From Gallionellaceae bacterium (GTDB lineage: Bacteria; Pseudomonadota; Gammaproteobacteria; Burkholderiales; Thiobacillaceae): 64,000 bases of DNA. The stretch spans positions 1 to 64,000 of the forward strand of contig JAQTLU010000001.1 in assembly GCA_028714735.1 (NCBI GenBank), written 5' to 3'. Below, in pieces: positions 9,088 to 19,774 of this stretch. Position 1 is the stretch's first letter. Each line of letters starts with the position of its first letter. The notes under the pieces were generated by a model. The model did no database searches, had not been told where the DNA came from, and saw only the letters and a program-made list of their open reading frames with translations. The translations under genes were made by a program, and so were the position numbers.

Positions 9088-10053
9088 GTGGGAAAAACGC
9101 AAAAAATCGTCGGACTGATTTTGGTGCTGCTGGCCTTGGCGCTGGCCGGCTATGCCTGGATGTTGAGTTCCCGCATGGCCGCCGAACAGAAGGCGGCCCA
9201 GCCGAAGATGCAACCGGTGGTTGTGGCCCTGGCGAGAATACCGGCGGACAGCGTGATCACGCCGGAAATGGTGAAAGTCTCGATGTTCCCGACCCGCCCG
9301 GACGGCGCCTATACCGATGTGGGCGCCGTGACCGGCCAGATCGCTTCCACCGACATCGCCGCCGGCGAACCGATACTCCAGGAACGGCTGGGCGGGGGGC
9401 TGCGCGCCATGCTGCAACATATCGAACCCAATGAGCGCGCGGTGGCGATACGGGTGGACGAAGTGATCGGCGTGGGCAACAAGCTGATTCCGGGCGACCT
9501 GGTGGATGTCTTCTTCACCTTGCGCCGGAACGGCTCTGAAATCGTCAACACTCAGTCGCAACTGCTGCTGGAAAGGCTGCCGGTCCTGGCCTTTGGCAGC
9601 AAGGACGTGGGTGGAAGCGGCACCAAGCCGGGCAACGCCAGCGGCAGCCAGGCGCGTACGACCGCGGAGGTCCCGAAGACGGCGGTGCTCGCGGTCAAGA
9701 TCGCCGACATCGACAAACTGGCCCTGGCCGCCGAAAGCGGACGGTTGCTGCTGGCCCTGCGTCCGCACGAACAGCCTCAAAGCGAAGAAGCGGGAGTCGC
9801 CGCGACGCCGGCAAGCACACCGGCGGCGACTCCCGCCAAGGGCCAGACCGCACAACCCGTCGCGACGACCGTCATGGCCAGCGCCCCAGCGCCATTGACG
9901 CTCAAGCAACTCATCACCATGACCGGCCAGTCCCCTGCCAAGACCACTACCGGCAAGCGCCCACGCGGCAGCTCCGGTGACTCGGTCATCGTGATGCATG
10001 GCCTGACGGAGAAAACCGTACGCGTTGCAGCGACCCGCGGAGCTCGGCCATGA
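9088..10053 (+). CDS. rcpC: Flp pilus assembly protein RcpC/CpaB
   Basis: 321 residues, GTG start at 9088 with AAAGGA 9 bases upstream. One N-terminal membrane anchor (GLILVLLALALAGYAW), then a periplasmic SAF domain (from about residue 45: VVVALARIPADSVITPEMV) and the RcpC/CpaB domain (about 120-230). An Ala/Thr/Pro-rich low-complexity segment (about 230-265) precedes a short conserved C-terminus. It is thought to link the inner-membrane machine to the secretin. Its stop overlaps the start of the secretin gene (ATGA at 10050). Confidence 0.93.
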   Translation: MGKTQKIVGLILVLLALALAGYAWMLSSRMAAEQKAAQPKMQPVVVALARIPADSVITPEMVKVSMFPTRPDGAYTDVGAVTGQIASTDIAAGEPILQERLGGGLRAMLQHIEPNERAVAIRVDEVIGVGNKLIPGDLVDVFFTLRRNGSEIVNTQSQLLLERLPVLAFGSKDVGGSGTKPGNASGSQARTTAEVPKTAVLAVKIADIDKLALAAESGRLLLALRPHEQPQSEEAGVAATPASTPAATPAKGQTAQPVATTVMASAPAPLTLKQLITMTGQSPAKTTTGKRPRGSSGDSVIVMHGLTEKTVRVAATRGARP

Positions 10054-11480
10054 AATCCAATGCAACTTCCGGAAACGACAAGGGCTGGCTGATGAATATG
10101 TTCAAAGCGAAACAATGGCGGGTTGGCGCCTCGACCGTGAATGCCTGGCGGGCCGCCATTCTGGCCACCCTGCTGATGCCGTTCGGCCCCATGGCCGTTC
10201 ATGCGGAATCACCCGCCCAGGTGTTCGAGGTCGAGGCCGGCAGCCAGCGCACGATCAAGCTGGAAAAGGCCGCGCAACGGGTCGCCGTGGGCGATGGCGC
10301 AGTGGCCGAGGTCAAGGTGCTCGGCAAGCAGGAATTGTTGTTGCAGGGCATCAAGCCGGGCTCCACCAGCCTGCTGGTCTGGACCAAAAAGGGGGCGTCC
10401 CCCCTGAGCTACCGGATCGAGGTCAACAAGGCGGCTGAAAGCGCCTTGTTGACGGAGGAATTCCCGGAACTGCACCTCAAGGTCTCCAACGATTTGCTCA
10501 TCCTGGAAGGCACATCGCCGAGCATGGAACAACACGTGGTCGCCAAGGAAGTCGCCTTGCATGCCGACGGGGTAGGCAAGGGCCCATTGGTCGATACGGC
10601 GCAATTACCTTTCAGTAGCCAAGTACAGATCGACGTACGGGTAGTCGAACTCAGCCGCTCGGTGCTCAAGGAAGCTGGCCTCAATCTGTTCTCGACCGCA
10701 TCGAACGCCATAACATTCGGCACCTTCGCCCCCGGTAGCCTCACGAAGGTCACTGCTTCCGCTGGCGAAGGGATCAAAGTCGATACTACCGGGTCTCCTG
10801 TCTCCAAGGCGCTCACCCTGTTGCTGGGCTCCCCATCGGGCGATGTAGTCGGCCTGCTGAGCATGCTGGAGGGCAACGGCTTCGCCCGGACCCTGGCGCA
10901 ACCTACCCTGCTCGCCCTGAGCGGTCAGACCGCCAGTTTCCTGGCCGGCGGCGAATTCCCGGTGCCGGTGCCGCAGGCATTGGGGCAGACCACGATACAG
11001 TACAAGCCTTACGGCATCCGGCTCGATGTCTCACCGACTGTGTTGTCCGAGAACCACATCGCCTTGAAGATCGCCCCCGAGGTCAGCGACCTCGACTTCG
11101 AAAACGCCATCACCATCAACGGCGTTTCCGTCCCCAGCCTGACCACCCGGCGGGCCGACACCAGCATCGAGCTGGGCAACGGTGAAAGCTATGTCATCGG
11201 CGGCCTGGTCAGCCAGAAGGTGGTCAAGAACCTGGACAAGATGCCGGGCCTGGGCGACATCCCCATCCTGGGGGCGTTCTTCAAGCACGCCCGCCTGTCC
11301 CGCGATGAAAAGGAACTGCTGATCATCGTCACCCCGAGGCTGGTCAAGCCCCTGGCCGCGAATAGCCCGATCGGCCCCCTGCCCGGGGCGGAACTGGCGG
11401 ACTACAACCCGAGCCTGTGGCAGATGCTGATTCAATCCGACCGCGGCGAAGCGGCCCGTTTCACCGGACTTTCAAAATAG
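10050..11480 (+). CDS. rcpA: Outer-membrane secretin of the Tad system
   Basis: 476 residues, ATG at 10050 overlapping the rcpC stop. A signal peptide (about residues 30-52, ending in VHAES) is followed by the pilus/BON-like N domain (QVFEVEAGSQRTIKL onward). The secretin domain is in the C-terminal half, with LAQPTLLALSGQTASFLAGG and the IGGL region before the final strands. It forms the outer-membrane ring through which Flp pili leave. Length and order match RcpA/CpaC. The long N-terminal stretch before the hydrophobic core leaves room for a later start (ATG at 10092, MNMFKAK). Confidence 0.94.
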   Translation: MKSNATSGNDKGWLMNMFKAKQWRVGASTVNAWRAAILATLLMPFGPMAVHAESPAQVFEVEAGSQRTIKLEKAAQRVAVGDGAVAEVKVLGKQELLLQGIKPGSTSLLVWTKKGASPLSYRIEVNKAAESALLTEEFPELHLKVSNDLLILEGTSPSMEQHVVAKEVALHADGVGKGPLVDTAQLPFSSQVQIDVRVVELSRSVLKEAGLNLFSTASNAITFGTFAPGSLTKVTASAGEGIKVDTTGSPVSKALTLLLGSPSGDVVGLLSMLEGNGFARTLAQPTLLALSGQTASFLAGGEFPVPVPQALGQTTIQYKPYGIRLDVSPTVLSENHIALKIAPEVSDLDFENAITINGVSVPSLTTRRADTSIELGNGESYVIGGLVSQKVVKNLDKMPGLGDIPILGAFFKHARLSRDEKELLIIVTPRLVKPLAANSPIGPLPGAELADYNPSLWQMLIQSDRGEAARFTGLSK

Positions 11481-11494
11481 GACTCGCCACGATC

Positions 11495-12673
11495 ATGGTG
11501 GAAAAACGATTCATCGTCGTCACGGACAACGAAACCCGGTTCAACGAACTGAGCGATGCCTTGAAGAGCGTCGGCACCGCGGTCTGGCTGCACTGGAATA
11601 CCGATCTGCTGTCCCAGCTCGTCGGTTCCCTGGGCACCGACATCGTCTTCATCGACTTTATCGGCGACAACGCGGAAAAGGCGGCCGAGCTTACCCGCAG
11701 CCTGCTGGTGGTCTATCCGCGGCTATGGGTGGTCGGTTTCTCGCACCGGGCCGACAGCGCATTGATCCTGGATGCCATGCGTTCGGGCGCGCGCGACTTC
11801 ATCGAGCTGCAGTCCCCCATTGACTCGCTGCGCACGGTCAAGGGCATCCTGGAGCAGTCGCCCGCCCTGCCGGCGCAATCCACCGGCAAACTGGTCACCA
11901 TGCTGGGCGCCCGGCCCGGCATCGGCACCACCACCGCGGCCATGCACCTGTCCCTGCTGCTGAAGCAGGAATACCTGCCGGAGCATCCCATACTCCTGCT
12001 CGATTTCGGTTACCCGTCGAACGATGCCGCGCTCTACCTGGACACCAAGGTCGCCTTCAATTTCTGCGATGCCGTACGCAGCCTGCGCCGTTTCGACCAG
12101 GCCTTGCTGAACACCGCGTTCGCGCACCACAAGAGCGGGCTGGCCATCATGTCGCTGCCGCAGAACCTGGCCGAGTTGCGCGACATCACGCCGACCGACA
12201 CCATGACCATGCTCAGCCTGCTGAAGTCCTATTTCAAGGTGGTCGTGGTCGACCTGGGCGGCTTCGCCGGCCTGGATCTGCTGCTCTATACCCTGGGCAT
12301 CTCGGACCATGTCGAACTGGTTTGCGAGCAAAGCCTGCCGTCGGTCTTTTCCGCGCGCCAGATGCTCATCAGCCTGCGCGAAAGAGGCTATGACACCGAT
12401 CGCATCGGCATGCTGACCGGCAAGCATGACAGCCGCATCGACATGACGCCCGGACAGATCGCCGAGAACCTGCAGATACGCCTGGACGGCAGCCTGCCCC
12501 AGCGTACCGAAAAGATGATCGCCTGCGCCAACATCGGCAAACCCTTGCTGGAAGTGGCGCCGAACGATCCCTACCTGAACGTGCTGCGCGCCATCGCGAC
12601 CACCCTGACCGGCGAGACGGGGGTCAGGAATCCGGCGCAGCAAGCTTCAGTCTTGCGCAAGATGTTCAGTTAA
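11495..12673 (+). CDS. tadZ: TadZ/CpaE pilus localisation ATPase
   Basis: 392 residues from the ATG at 11495; a longer frame back to 11417 overlaps the secretin and is unlikely to be used. The N-terminal ~120 residues form a receiver-like domain without a clear phosphorylation site. The rest is a MinD/ParA-type ATPase. Its P-loop is unusual (GARPGIGTTTAAMH, no signature Lys at the usual place), as in many TadZ/CpaE proteins. VVVVDLGGFAG is the Walker B-like strand. TadZ places the pilus machine, usually at a pole, and recruits TadA. Confidence 0.9.
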   Translation: MVEKRFIVVTDNETRFNELSDALKSVGTAVWLHWNTDLLSQLVGSLGTDIVFIDFIGDNAEKAAELTRSLLVVYPRLWVVGFSHRADSALILDAMRSGARDFIELQSPIDSLRTVKGILEQSPALPAQSTGKLVTMLGARPGIGTTTAAMHLSLLLKQEYLPEHPILLLDFGYPSNDAALYLDTKVAFNFCDAVRSLRRFDQALLNTAFAHHKSGLAIMSLPQNLAELRDITPTDTMTMLSLLKSYFKVVVVDLGGFAGLDLLLYTLGISDHVELVCEQSLPSVFSARQMLISLRERGYDTDRIGMLTGKHDSRIDMTPGQIAENLQIRLDGSLPQRTEKMIACANIGKPLLEVAPNDPYLNVLRAIATTLTGETGVRNPAQQASVLRKMFS

Positions 12674-12691
12674 GTTCGCAGGGGAACAGGC

Positions 12692-13991
<1,300 letters not shown>

Positions 13992-13999
<8 letters not shown>

Positions 14000-14918
14000 G
14001 TTATACCTGGTCATCGCCCTGGCCATCCTCAGCCTGGCGGCAGCGGGCATCTTTTCCTGGCGCGCCGGCGCGGAAAACCAGCGCTCGCGAAAAAACATGG
14101 ATCGCTTGCAGGCCGCCCTGGACCACAGTGAACTTCAAGCCGGCCGGAGCGCACTCGTAGAACTGAAGCACAAGCCGCCGCCGATCATCGAGACCTGGCA
14201 GCAACGGGCCGGCTTTGTGCCGAGCATGCGCCTGTACGGCCTGTTCGCCCTGCCCGCCCCCATCCTGGCCATCGCCGGCGGTCTCGCGTTCGGTTTCAAG
14301 GGCATCGTGATCGGGTTGCTGCTGCTCTATCCGCTCGGGCTGGTGTTGTTCCTGCGCTGGCGCATCGAGCATTTCCACAACCGGGTGGTAGCCCAGTTGC
14401 CGGGCTTTGTCGATTCGTTGGCCCGCATCCTGAGCATCGGGGTCAGCATCGAACTGGCCTTCCGCAATGCCAGCGAGGAATGCGAGGAACCGTTGCGGGG
14501 CATCACCGCGCAAATACTGGTGCGCACCCAGGCCGGCCTGACGATCGAGGATGCCATGGGCCTGGTGGCGGAAACGTATGCCATCAAGGAGCTCAGCTTC
14601 CTGGCCTCGGTGTTCTATCTGGGCGTGCGCTACGGCGGCAATGCGCGCGCCGTCCTGGAACGGATTGCCCTCGCCATGCGCGAGCGCGAGCGCGGTCAGA
14701 GAGAACTCCATGCCATGACCTCGGAAACGCGCGCCAGTGCCTGGATACTCAGTGCCTTGCCGATCGTGGTCGGACTGATGACCATGTACCGCAATCCGGG
14801 CTATCTGCTCGGCATGTGGTCCGACCCGTTCGGCCAGCAATTGCTGCTCGGCGCCGTGGCCTTGCAGGTGATCGGCATGTGGCTGCTGTTCCGCATGGCA
14901 AAACTACGCAACCTCTAG
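13992..14918 (+). CDS. tadB: TadB inner-membrane platform protein (GspF family)
   Basis: 308 residues from the GTG at 13992, 6 bases after GGAGG; a GTG at 13977 would add 5 residues. An N-terminal helix is followed by two central helices (~80-130), a cytoplasmic GspF/T2SSF domain (VAQLPGFVDSLARILSIG onward) and two C-terminal helices. With TadC it forms the inner-membrane platform on which TadA acts. It overlaps the end of tadA by 8 bases. Confidence 0.94.
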
Positions 14919-14930
14919 CGAAAACAAATC

Positions 14931-15872
14931 ATGTCGATGCCATGGATCATTGCCCTGACTGTAGGATTGGCCGTATTTGGCGGCGGCTGGCTGATCTATG
15001 GCTATCAATTGCAGATATCCAACCAGATCCGACGGCAACGCCAATTCAACCGGCTCGACAAGCTCGCCCACGGCGGCGACAGCGTGAATTCCGAGATGGA
15101 ACGGATGCTGGAAAGCCAGTCCTGGGCCGAACGTCTGGCGCTCATGCTGACCGGCCAAATCCAGGGCGGGGCCTCATCGGAGCAGGATAGCGAAGAACGC
15201 TTGTTGCTCGCCCAGGCCGGTTATCGCGGCATCCGGCCGCTGATCTATTTCAAGGCGGCCAGGCTGGGCCTCACGATAGTGCTGCTAGCGGTTTTCGTGA
15301 CCTACGCGCTGGTGGCCGGGACCTCCGATGCCTGGCTCAAGGTCGTCATGGCAGGCGCAATCGCCTACCTGGCGCCGAAATACATCCTGAAATACTTTGC
15401 CCAGCGGCGCGTGCGCATCATCGTCAACGAAATTCCGCAGTTCGTCGACTACCTGCACATGATGCACGGCTCCGGCGTCAGTTTCGAACAGTCTATAATG
15501 CTGTTCGCGGAGGAGCGCCGCATCGGCCTGCCCGCCCTGGCCAGCGAACTCAACTACGTACAGATCGCGATCAAATCCGGGCGTAGCCGTTCGGATGCAC
15601 TGCAACAGATGTCCAGCCAGATCGACCTGCCCGAACTACGCGAACTGATCGCCCTGATCAACGACGCAGATCGTTATGGCGCGGGACTGCAGGAACCCTT
15701 GAAGCGCTTCGGCGTCCGCCTCACTGAAAAGCGGCGCTTCGATCTGCAAGACTATGTCGGCAAGTTGGCGACCCGGATGGTCGTGGTCATGGTGCTGTTC
15801 CTATTGCCGGCGCTGCTCATCATTACAGCCGGCCCCGGGTTTCTGGCCTTGTTCAAGGCGTTGAGCAAATGA
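14931..15872 (+). CDS. tadC: TadC inner-membrane platform protein (GspF family)
   Basis: 313 residues with the same architecture as TadB: an N-terminal helix, a pair of central helices (~105-150), a T2SSF domain (EIPQFVDYLHMMHGSGVSF) and a C-terminal helix. It is the second platform protein. It starts 12 bases after tadB and its stop overlaps the tadD start (ATGA at 15869). Confidence 0.94.
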   Translation: MSMPWIIALTVGLAVFGGGWLIYGYQLQISNQIRRQRQFNRLDKLAHGGDSVNSEMERMLESQSWAERLALMLTGQIQGGASSEQDSEERLLLAQAGYRGIRPLIYFKAARLGLTIVLLAVFVTYALVAGTSDAWLKVVMAGAIAYLAPKYILKYFAQRRVRIIVNEIPQFVDYLHMMHGSGVSFEQSIMLFAEERRIGLPALASELNYVQIAIKSGRSRSDALQQMSSQIDLPELRELIALINDADRYGAGLQEPLKRFGVRLTEKRRFDLQDYVGKLATRMVVVMVLFLLPALLIITAGPGFLALFKALSK

Positions 15873-16591
15873 CTGCCACAACGACCGACAAGGGTAGGCT
15901 GGCTAGCGTTCTTGTCATCCTCCTGTCATGTTGTCTGGTCGACATCGCCCTGGCCGCCGGCCCGGCCAACCAGCCAGCCATAGCAACGCAGGATGAAGAC
16001 AGTCCGATGCGACATCCGGACATGGCCTCCGACCCCGACATGTACTTGCAGCTGATCGAACGCATGCAGGAAAAACACCTGTATTTCGCCTCTCTGGCCC
16101 ATCTGGACGCATTCGATCGGCGCTGGCCCAGCAACCAGAGAGCCACCCTGCTGCGGGCCGATGCCCTGCGCGAAACAGGCTATCCGGACCAGGCCGCCGA
16201 CCTGTATGGAAGTCTGCTGAAAGGCCCCCTCGCGGCAAGCGCCCAGCACGGGTTGGGGCTTATCGCATCGCGCAAGGGTGACTTGGACAACGCCCTGGCC
16301 GCCTTGAGCCAGGCGAGCCAGTTGGACCCCACCAACGCCGGCATCCTGAACGACCTGGGCTATGTGCAAATACTGCGCAGGAAACTGGCCGAGGCCGGCT
16401 TCAATCTGCACAAGGCCACCGAGCTGGACCCGAAAAACGCCCTGGCCGGCGCCAACCTGGCCCTGTTTTATCTGCTCGACAACAAACCGGTCCAGGCGGA
16501 TGGAATCATGGAGTGGTACAAGCTGAGCGAAAAGCAACGAAAAGAGATTATTGATAAAGCAGCTGAACTTAACGCACGAAATACACCGTAA
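15869..16591 (+). CDS. tadD: TadD-like tetratricopeptide lipoprotein/periplasmic protein
   Basis: 240 residues. A signal peptide-like N-terminus (residues ~9-30, ending in ALAAG) has a Cys in VILLSCCLVD but no clear lipobox. TPR helices fill about 70-215 (ARGLGLIASRKGDLDNALAAL-like and ILNDLGYVQILRRKLAEAG). TadD proteins are TPR factors needed for secretin placement. The start overlaps the tadC stop. Confidence 0.9.
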   Translation: MTATTTDKGRLASVLVILLSCCLVDIALAAGPANQPAIATQDEDSPMRHPDMASDPDMYLQLIERMQEKHLYFASLAHLDAFDRRWPSNQRATLLRADALRETGYPDQAADLYGSLLKGPLAASAQHGLGLIASRKGDLDNALAALSQASQLDPTNAGILNDLGYVQILRRKLAEAGFNLHKATELDPKNALAGANLALFYLLDNKPVQADGIMEWYKLSEKQRKEIIDKAAELNARNTP

Positions 16592-16652
16592 AATATAAGA
16601 AAAAAGAATTATTTCCCGCCAAGCCAGCTTGATTTGAGATGCGTAGAACAAA

Positions 16653-17261
16653 GTGATGAAAAGCCCAAACGTCCAGGAAGTCTATTGCACTACCCGCGAA
16701 GCCGCGCAGATGCTCGGGGTTTCCCTGCGCACCGTCCAGTTATGGGTGGAAAGTGGCGTACTGAAGGCATGGAAGACCGACGGCGGCCACCGTCGGTTGC
16801 CTTTGAGCGCCGTCAACGAACTCATCCATGACCGCATGGGCAAGGGCCAGACGACCGCCCCGTCGTCGCAATTGCTCAACATCCTGGTCCTGGAAGACGA
16901 TGAGGACATGGTCAAGCTTTACCAGATGACCATGGAAGGCTGGCAGATGCCGATTCAGGCCACCTTCGTATCCAGCGTCTACGAGGCCTTGATCGTGATC
17001 GGACGCGGCCAGCCCGATCTCCTGATCACCGACCTCAAGATGCCCGGCGTCGACGGTTTCGAGATCATCAACCTGCTGCGCAACGACGAAGCCCTGCGCA
17101 GTCTCGACATTGTCGTGGTGACCGCCCTTAATCGAGCTGAAATCGAGGAAAAGGGCAGCCTGCCGGCAGACATCATGGTCTTTACCAAACCCGTTTCGTT
17201 CGACCAGTTGCAGGGCTATATCAAGGCCTGTCTGGCCCACAGGAAAATCTTGGAGAGATAA
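16653..17261 (+). CDS. MerR-like HTH fused to a receiver domain, within the Tad operon
   Basis: 202 residues from GTG at 16653, or 201 from ATG at 16656. Residues ~10-60 form a MerR/excisionase-type winged helix (YCTTREAAQMLGVSLRTVQLW, then GGHRRLP). Residues ~75-200 form a CheY-like receiver with LVLEDDED, phospho-acceptor D127 in LLITDLKMPGVDGF and the Lys in VFTKPVS. The order is the reverse of ordinary response regulators, with DNA binding first. It lies between tadD and tadG, so it is probably co-transcribed with and may control pilus genes. The kinase partner is unknown; the kinase at 4614 is a candidate. Confidence 0.88.
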   Translation: MMKSPNVQEVYCTTREAAQMLGVSLRTVQLWVESGVLKAWKTDGGHRRLPLSAVNELIHDRMGKGQTTAPSSQLLNILVLEDDEDMVKLYQMTMEGWQMPIQATFVSSVYEALIVIGRGQPDLLITDLKMPGVDGFEIINLLRNDEALRSLDIVVVTALNRAEIEEKGSLPADIMVFTKPVSFDQLQGYIKACLAHRKILER

Positions 17262-17264
17262 CTC

Positions 17265-17576
17265 ATGGCGAATAAATCGTATTTCCTGGCCGCCGCGCTC
17301 GGCCTGTGTGCCTTGTCGGCCGCCCTGCCCGGCTACGCCGACGACGCTGCCGCGCAGCCGGAACCGCAAGTCCAGCCTATCGTGATCGGCGCCACCACGG
17401 AAAACCTGCTGAAGATGCAGCGCGAGGGCACCTCCGCGGCCAACCTGCAACCGATCTCCGGCGAGGTGGCATCGCTATCCTACCGGCGCTATCTGGACAG
17501 CTTCGCCAAGCCGATGCCCGAATTCAAGGAAACCGTCTCATCGAGCACGAAATCGGGCTCCGGCGGGTCCAACTGA
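17265..17576 (+). CDS. DUF3613 family small secreted protein of the Tad locus
   Basis: 103 residues with a signal peptide (cleavage near GYADD, residue ~26). The conserved core is IGATTENLLKMQREG followed by ISGEVASLSYRRYLDSF, which I recognise as DUF3613, a family seen beside Tad loci. GGAGA precedes the ATG by about 8 bases. The function is unknown; its placement 3 bases after the HTH-receiver gene suggests a periplasmic accessory of pilus assembly. Confidence 0.8.
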   Translation: MANKSYFLAAALGLCALSAALPGYADDAAAQPEPQVQPIVIGATTENLLKMQREGTSAANLQPISGEVASLSYRRYLDSFAKPMPEFKETVSSSTKSGSGGSN

Positions 17577-17597
17577 TCCCGGCCCGTTGAAACTGCC

Positions 17598-19283
17598 ATG
17601 CGATCGCTGCCGCGGCCGTCAGGCCTGACATTGAGGTTCCAGACCGGAGCCATCAGTGTCATGGCTGCCGCCGGCATGGCGGCCCTGGTGGCATCGGCCC
17701 TGCTCGCGGTCGATCTGGGCAACCTCTTCTACACCAAGCGGCAACTCCAGAACGTCGCCGATACCGCCGCCCTGTCTGCGGTCAGCGATCTGGCCAATGC
17801 GGCTTACATCGCCACCGACACTGCGAGCAAGAACGACTTCGCGGTACCGGGAGTGCACAGCAACACCCTGGAAACCGTCACCGGCCACTACGACACCACC
17901 ACCCCGGACGGAGAATACCAGGGCAGTTTCACGGCCGGCGGCGACCCCGCGCTGCAAGACGCCGTCAAGGTCACCGTCACTACCCAGCAGCCCTATTTCT
18001 TCATGGCGGGCAATCGCGAGATCACTGCCACCGCCACCGCCACGCGCACCGCAGAGGCGGGGTTTTCCATCGGTTCCGGCCTGCTCAACATCGACTCCAG
18101 CCAGTCCGCCCTGCTCAATGCCATCCTGGGCAAGCTGCTGCATTCCTCGCTGAACCTGAGTGTGATGTCATACCAGGGGCTGGCGGCCGCCAACGTCAAC
18201 CTGCTCGACCTGGTCAAGGCCAAGGCCGATGTCGGCACGGTGGAGGAATTGCTGGCACTGGACCTCAGCCTCGCCGACGTGCTCCACCTCACCGCCCAGG
18301 CATTGGGCCCGACCGACATCGTGTATCTCGATCTGGAGAACCTGGCGAATCTGGAGGCACTCGGCAACCTGCACCTGAAACTGGGCGACCTGATCAAGCT
18401 GTCCCTGGCGGACGGTACCTCCGCGGCCAGCGCCAATCTCAACGTGCTGCAGTTGATCTCGCTGTCGGCCCAGGTGGCGAACGGCAAGCATTTCCTCGAT
18501 GTACCGATCACCAATATCAACATACCCGGCATCCTTTCGCTCGATCTCGCGCTGTCGCTGATCGAGCCGCCCAGCATCGCCATCGGCCCGGCCGGCCAGG
18601 GGGCGGACGGCCAGTGGCTGACACAGGCCCATACCGCGCAGACTCGCCTCAAGGTCGACGTCAACCTCTTGCCATTGCTCGCGGGCGTCCTCAACGTGCA
18701 TCTACCGCTCTATGTGGAACTTGCGCAGGGTACTGCCTGGCTGAAGAGTATCGAATGTCGGTCGCCGCTCGACGACAGCACGGTGACCATAGGCGCGACC
18801 TCCGGCGTCGCCGGCGTCTACATCGGCGAACTCACCAACGACGCCATGACCAACCGCGAGACCGAAGCCACGGTGACACCGGCCAAGATAGTCGACTTGG
18901 GCGCCCTGCTCACGATCACCGCCAAGGCGGCGATCGAACTGCCCGGCGGCGCCGGCGACCTGGAGTTCAACGGCCCATTCGACGACCAGAACACCCGGCG
19001 CATCTCCGGCCTGGAGACGGCCGGCCTGTTCGCCAGCCTGAGCAACAGCCTGGTTCTGGACACCGGCGGCGCGCTGGCCGAACTGGTCGATGTGCTTTTG
19101 AAATTCCTGCTCGGCGTCGGTCTGGAAGACCTGTTGAAGATAGTGCTCAATGCGCTCACCCCAGTACTCGAATTGCTGGATGCCGTGCTCAAACCGGTGC
19201 TCGAACTGCTCGGTCTCCAGCTCGGCTATGCCGACGTGACCAATTTCTACTTGAATTGCGGCGTGCCCCGACTGGTGCGCTGA
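17598..19283 (+). CDS. tadG: TadG-like pilus assembly protein
   Basis: 561 residues. A single N-terminal anchor follows GAISVMAAAGMAALVASALLAVDLG, then the conserved KRQLQNVADTAALSA that marks TadG/TadE-like proteins. The long extracytoplasmic part is unusually rich in Leu-based amphipathic stretches, for example LLKIVLNALTPVLELL and LKPVLELLGLQLG near the C-terminus. It is probably a minor pilus or envelope-anchoring component. It is the last gene of the Tad locus and is followed by a GC-rich hairpin. Confidence 0.87.
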   Translation: MRSLPRPSGLTLRFQTGAISVMAAAGMAALVASALLAVDLGNLFYTKRQLQNVADTAALSAVSDLANAAYIATDTASKNDFAVPGVHSNTLETVTGHYDTTTPDGEYQGSFTAGGDPALQDAVKVTVTTQQPYFFMAGNREITATATATRTAEAGFSIGSGLLNIDSSQSALLNAILGKLLHSSLNLSVMSYQGLAAANVNLLDLVKAKADVGTVEELLALDLSLADVLHLTAQALGPTDIVYLDLENLANLEALGNLHLKLGDLIKLSLADGTSAASANLNVLQLISLSAQVANGKHFLDVPITNINIPGILSLDLALSLIEPPSIAIGPAGQGADGQWLTQAHTAQTRLKVDVNLLPLLAGVLNVHLPLYVELAQGTAWLKSIECRSPLDDSTVTIGATSGVAGVYIGELTNDAMTNRETEATVTPAKIVDLGALLTITAKAAIELPGGAGDLEFNGPFDDQNTRRISGLETAGLFASLSNSLVLDTGGALAELVDVLLKFLLGVGLEDLLKIVLNALTPVLELLDAVLKPVLELLGLQLGYADVTNFYLNCGVPRLVR

Positions 19284-19286
19284 CGC

Positions 19287-19307
19287 GGGCGGCCCCGGTC
19301 GCCGCCC
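19287..19307 (+). terminator. GC-rich hairpin after tadG
   Basis: GGGCGGC (19287-19293) and GCCGCCC (19301-19307) form a perfect 7-base stem with a 7-base loop just after the tadG stop. There is no U-tract, so it is at best a weak or factor-assisted terminator, or a 3'-end stabilising hairpin of the pilus operon. Confidence 0.35.
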
Positions 19308-19385
19308 GGCGCAAGGGTGCGGACGCCGCGATGGGCGGCCACCATTCCGTGCCACAAAAACCCTAGGCAATGGGATAATGTCGCC

Positions 19386-19760
19386 ATGGATAACGAACAA
19401 CCCCTTTCCCCCCGCCGTCGCCTGCAGACCCTGCTGGCCATCCCGGACAACCAGCGCACCGAGGCCCAGTGGGACGAAATCGTCGAACTCGAAATCACCC
19501 TGGCGCCCGGCAATCGTGAGGACGGACCCGGTCGCGACATGCGCACCGCCCCCCCGCCACAGCAGAACCGCAAGCCCAACCGATCAGCCGGCGGTGGAAG
19601 CGGTGGTGGTGGCGGTAACAGTGGCGGCGGTGGCGGCGGCGGCGGTAACAGTGGCGGCGGCGGTAACAGTGCTGGCGGCGGCCTGAAAAGCCACAAGTCC
19701 CCCAGGAAGCCCAGGGGCAAGCTGCACAACAAGCCCAAGACGCCGACACCCGAAGCCTGA
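19386..19760 (+). CDS. Small Gly/Ser/Asn-rich protein
   Basis: 124 residues from the ATG at 19386. The N-terminal ~50 residues look folded (RRRLQTLLAIPDNQRTEAQW). The central part is low complexity made of GGGGGNS-type repeats (about 19594-19680), and the C-terminus is very basic (LKSHKSPRKPRGKLHNKPK). A glycine-rich linker with a basic tail suggests a nucleic acid-binding protein, but I recognise no family. The NERD-helicase gene starts 14 bases downstream, so the two may work together. The simple repeat at DNA level is prone to length change. Confidence 0.6.
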   Translation: MDNEQPLSPRRRLQTLLAIPDNQRTEAQWDEIVELEITLAPGNREDGPGRDMRTAPPPQQNRKPNRSAGGGSGGGGGNSGGGGGGGGNSGGGGNSAGGGLKSHKSPRKPRGKLHNKPKTPTPEA

Positions 19761-19774
19761 TCGAGTCACCCGTC

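Noticed and set aside
11417..11494. Upstream extension of tadZ
   Set aside because: It overlaps the secretin end, has no ribosome-binding site, and the conserved domain starts at 11495.
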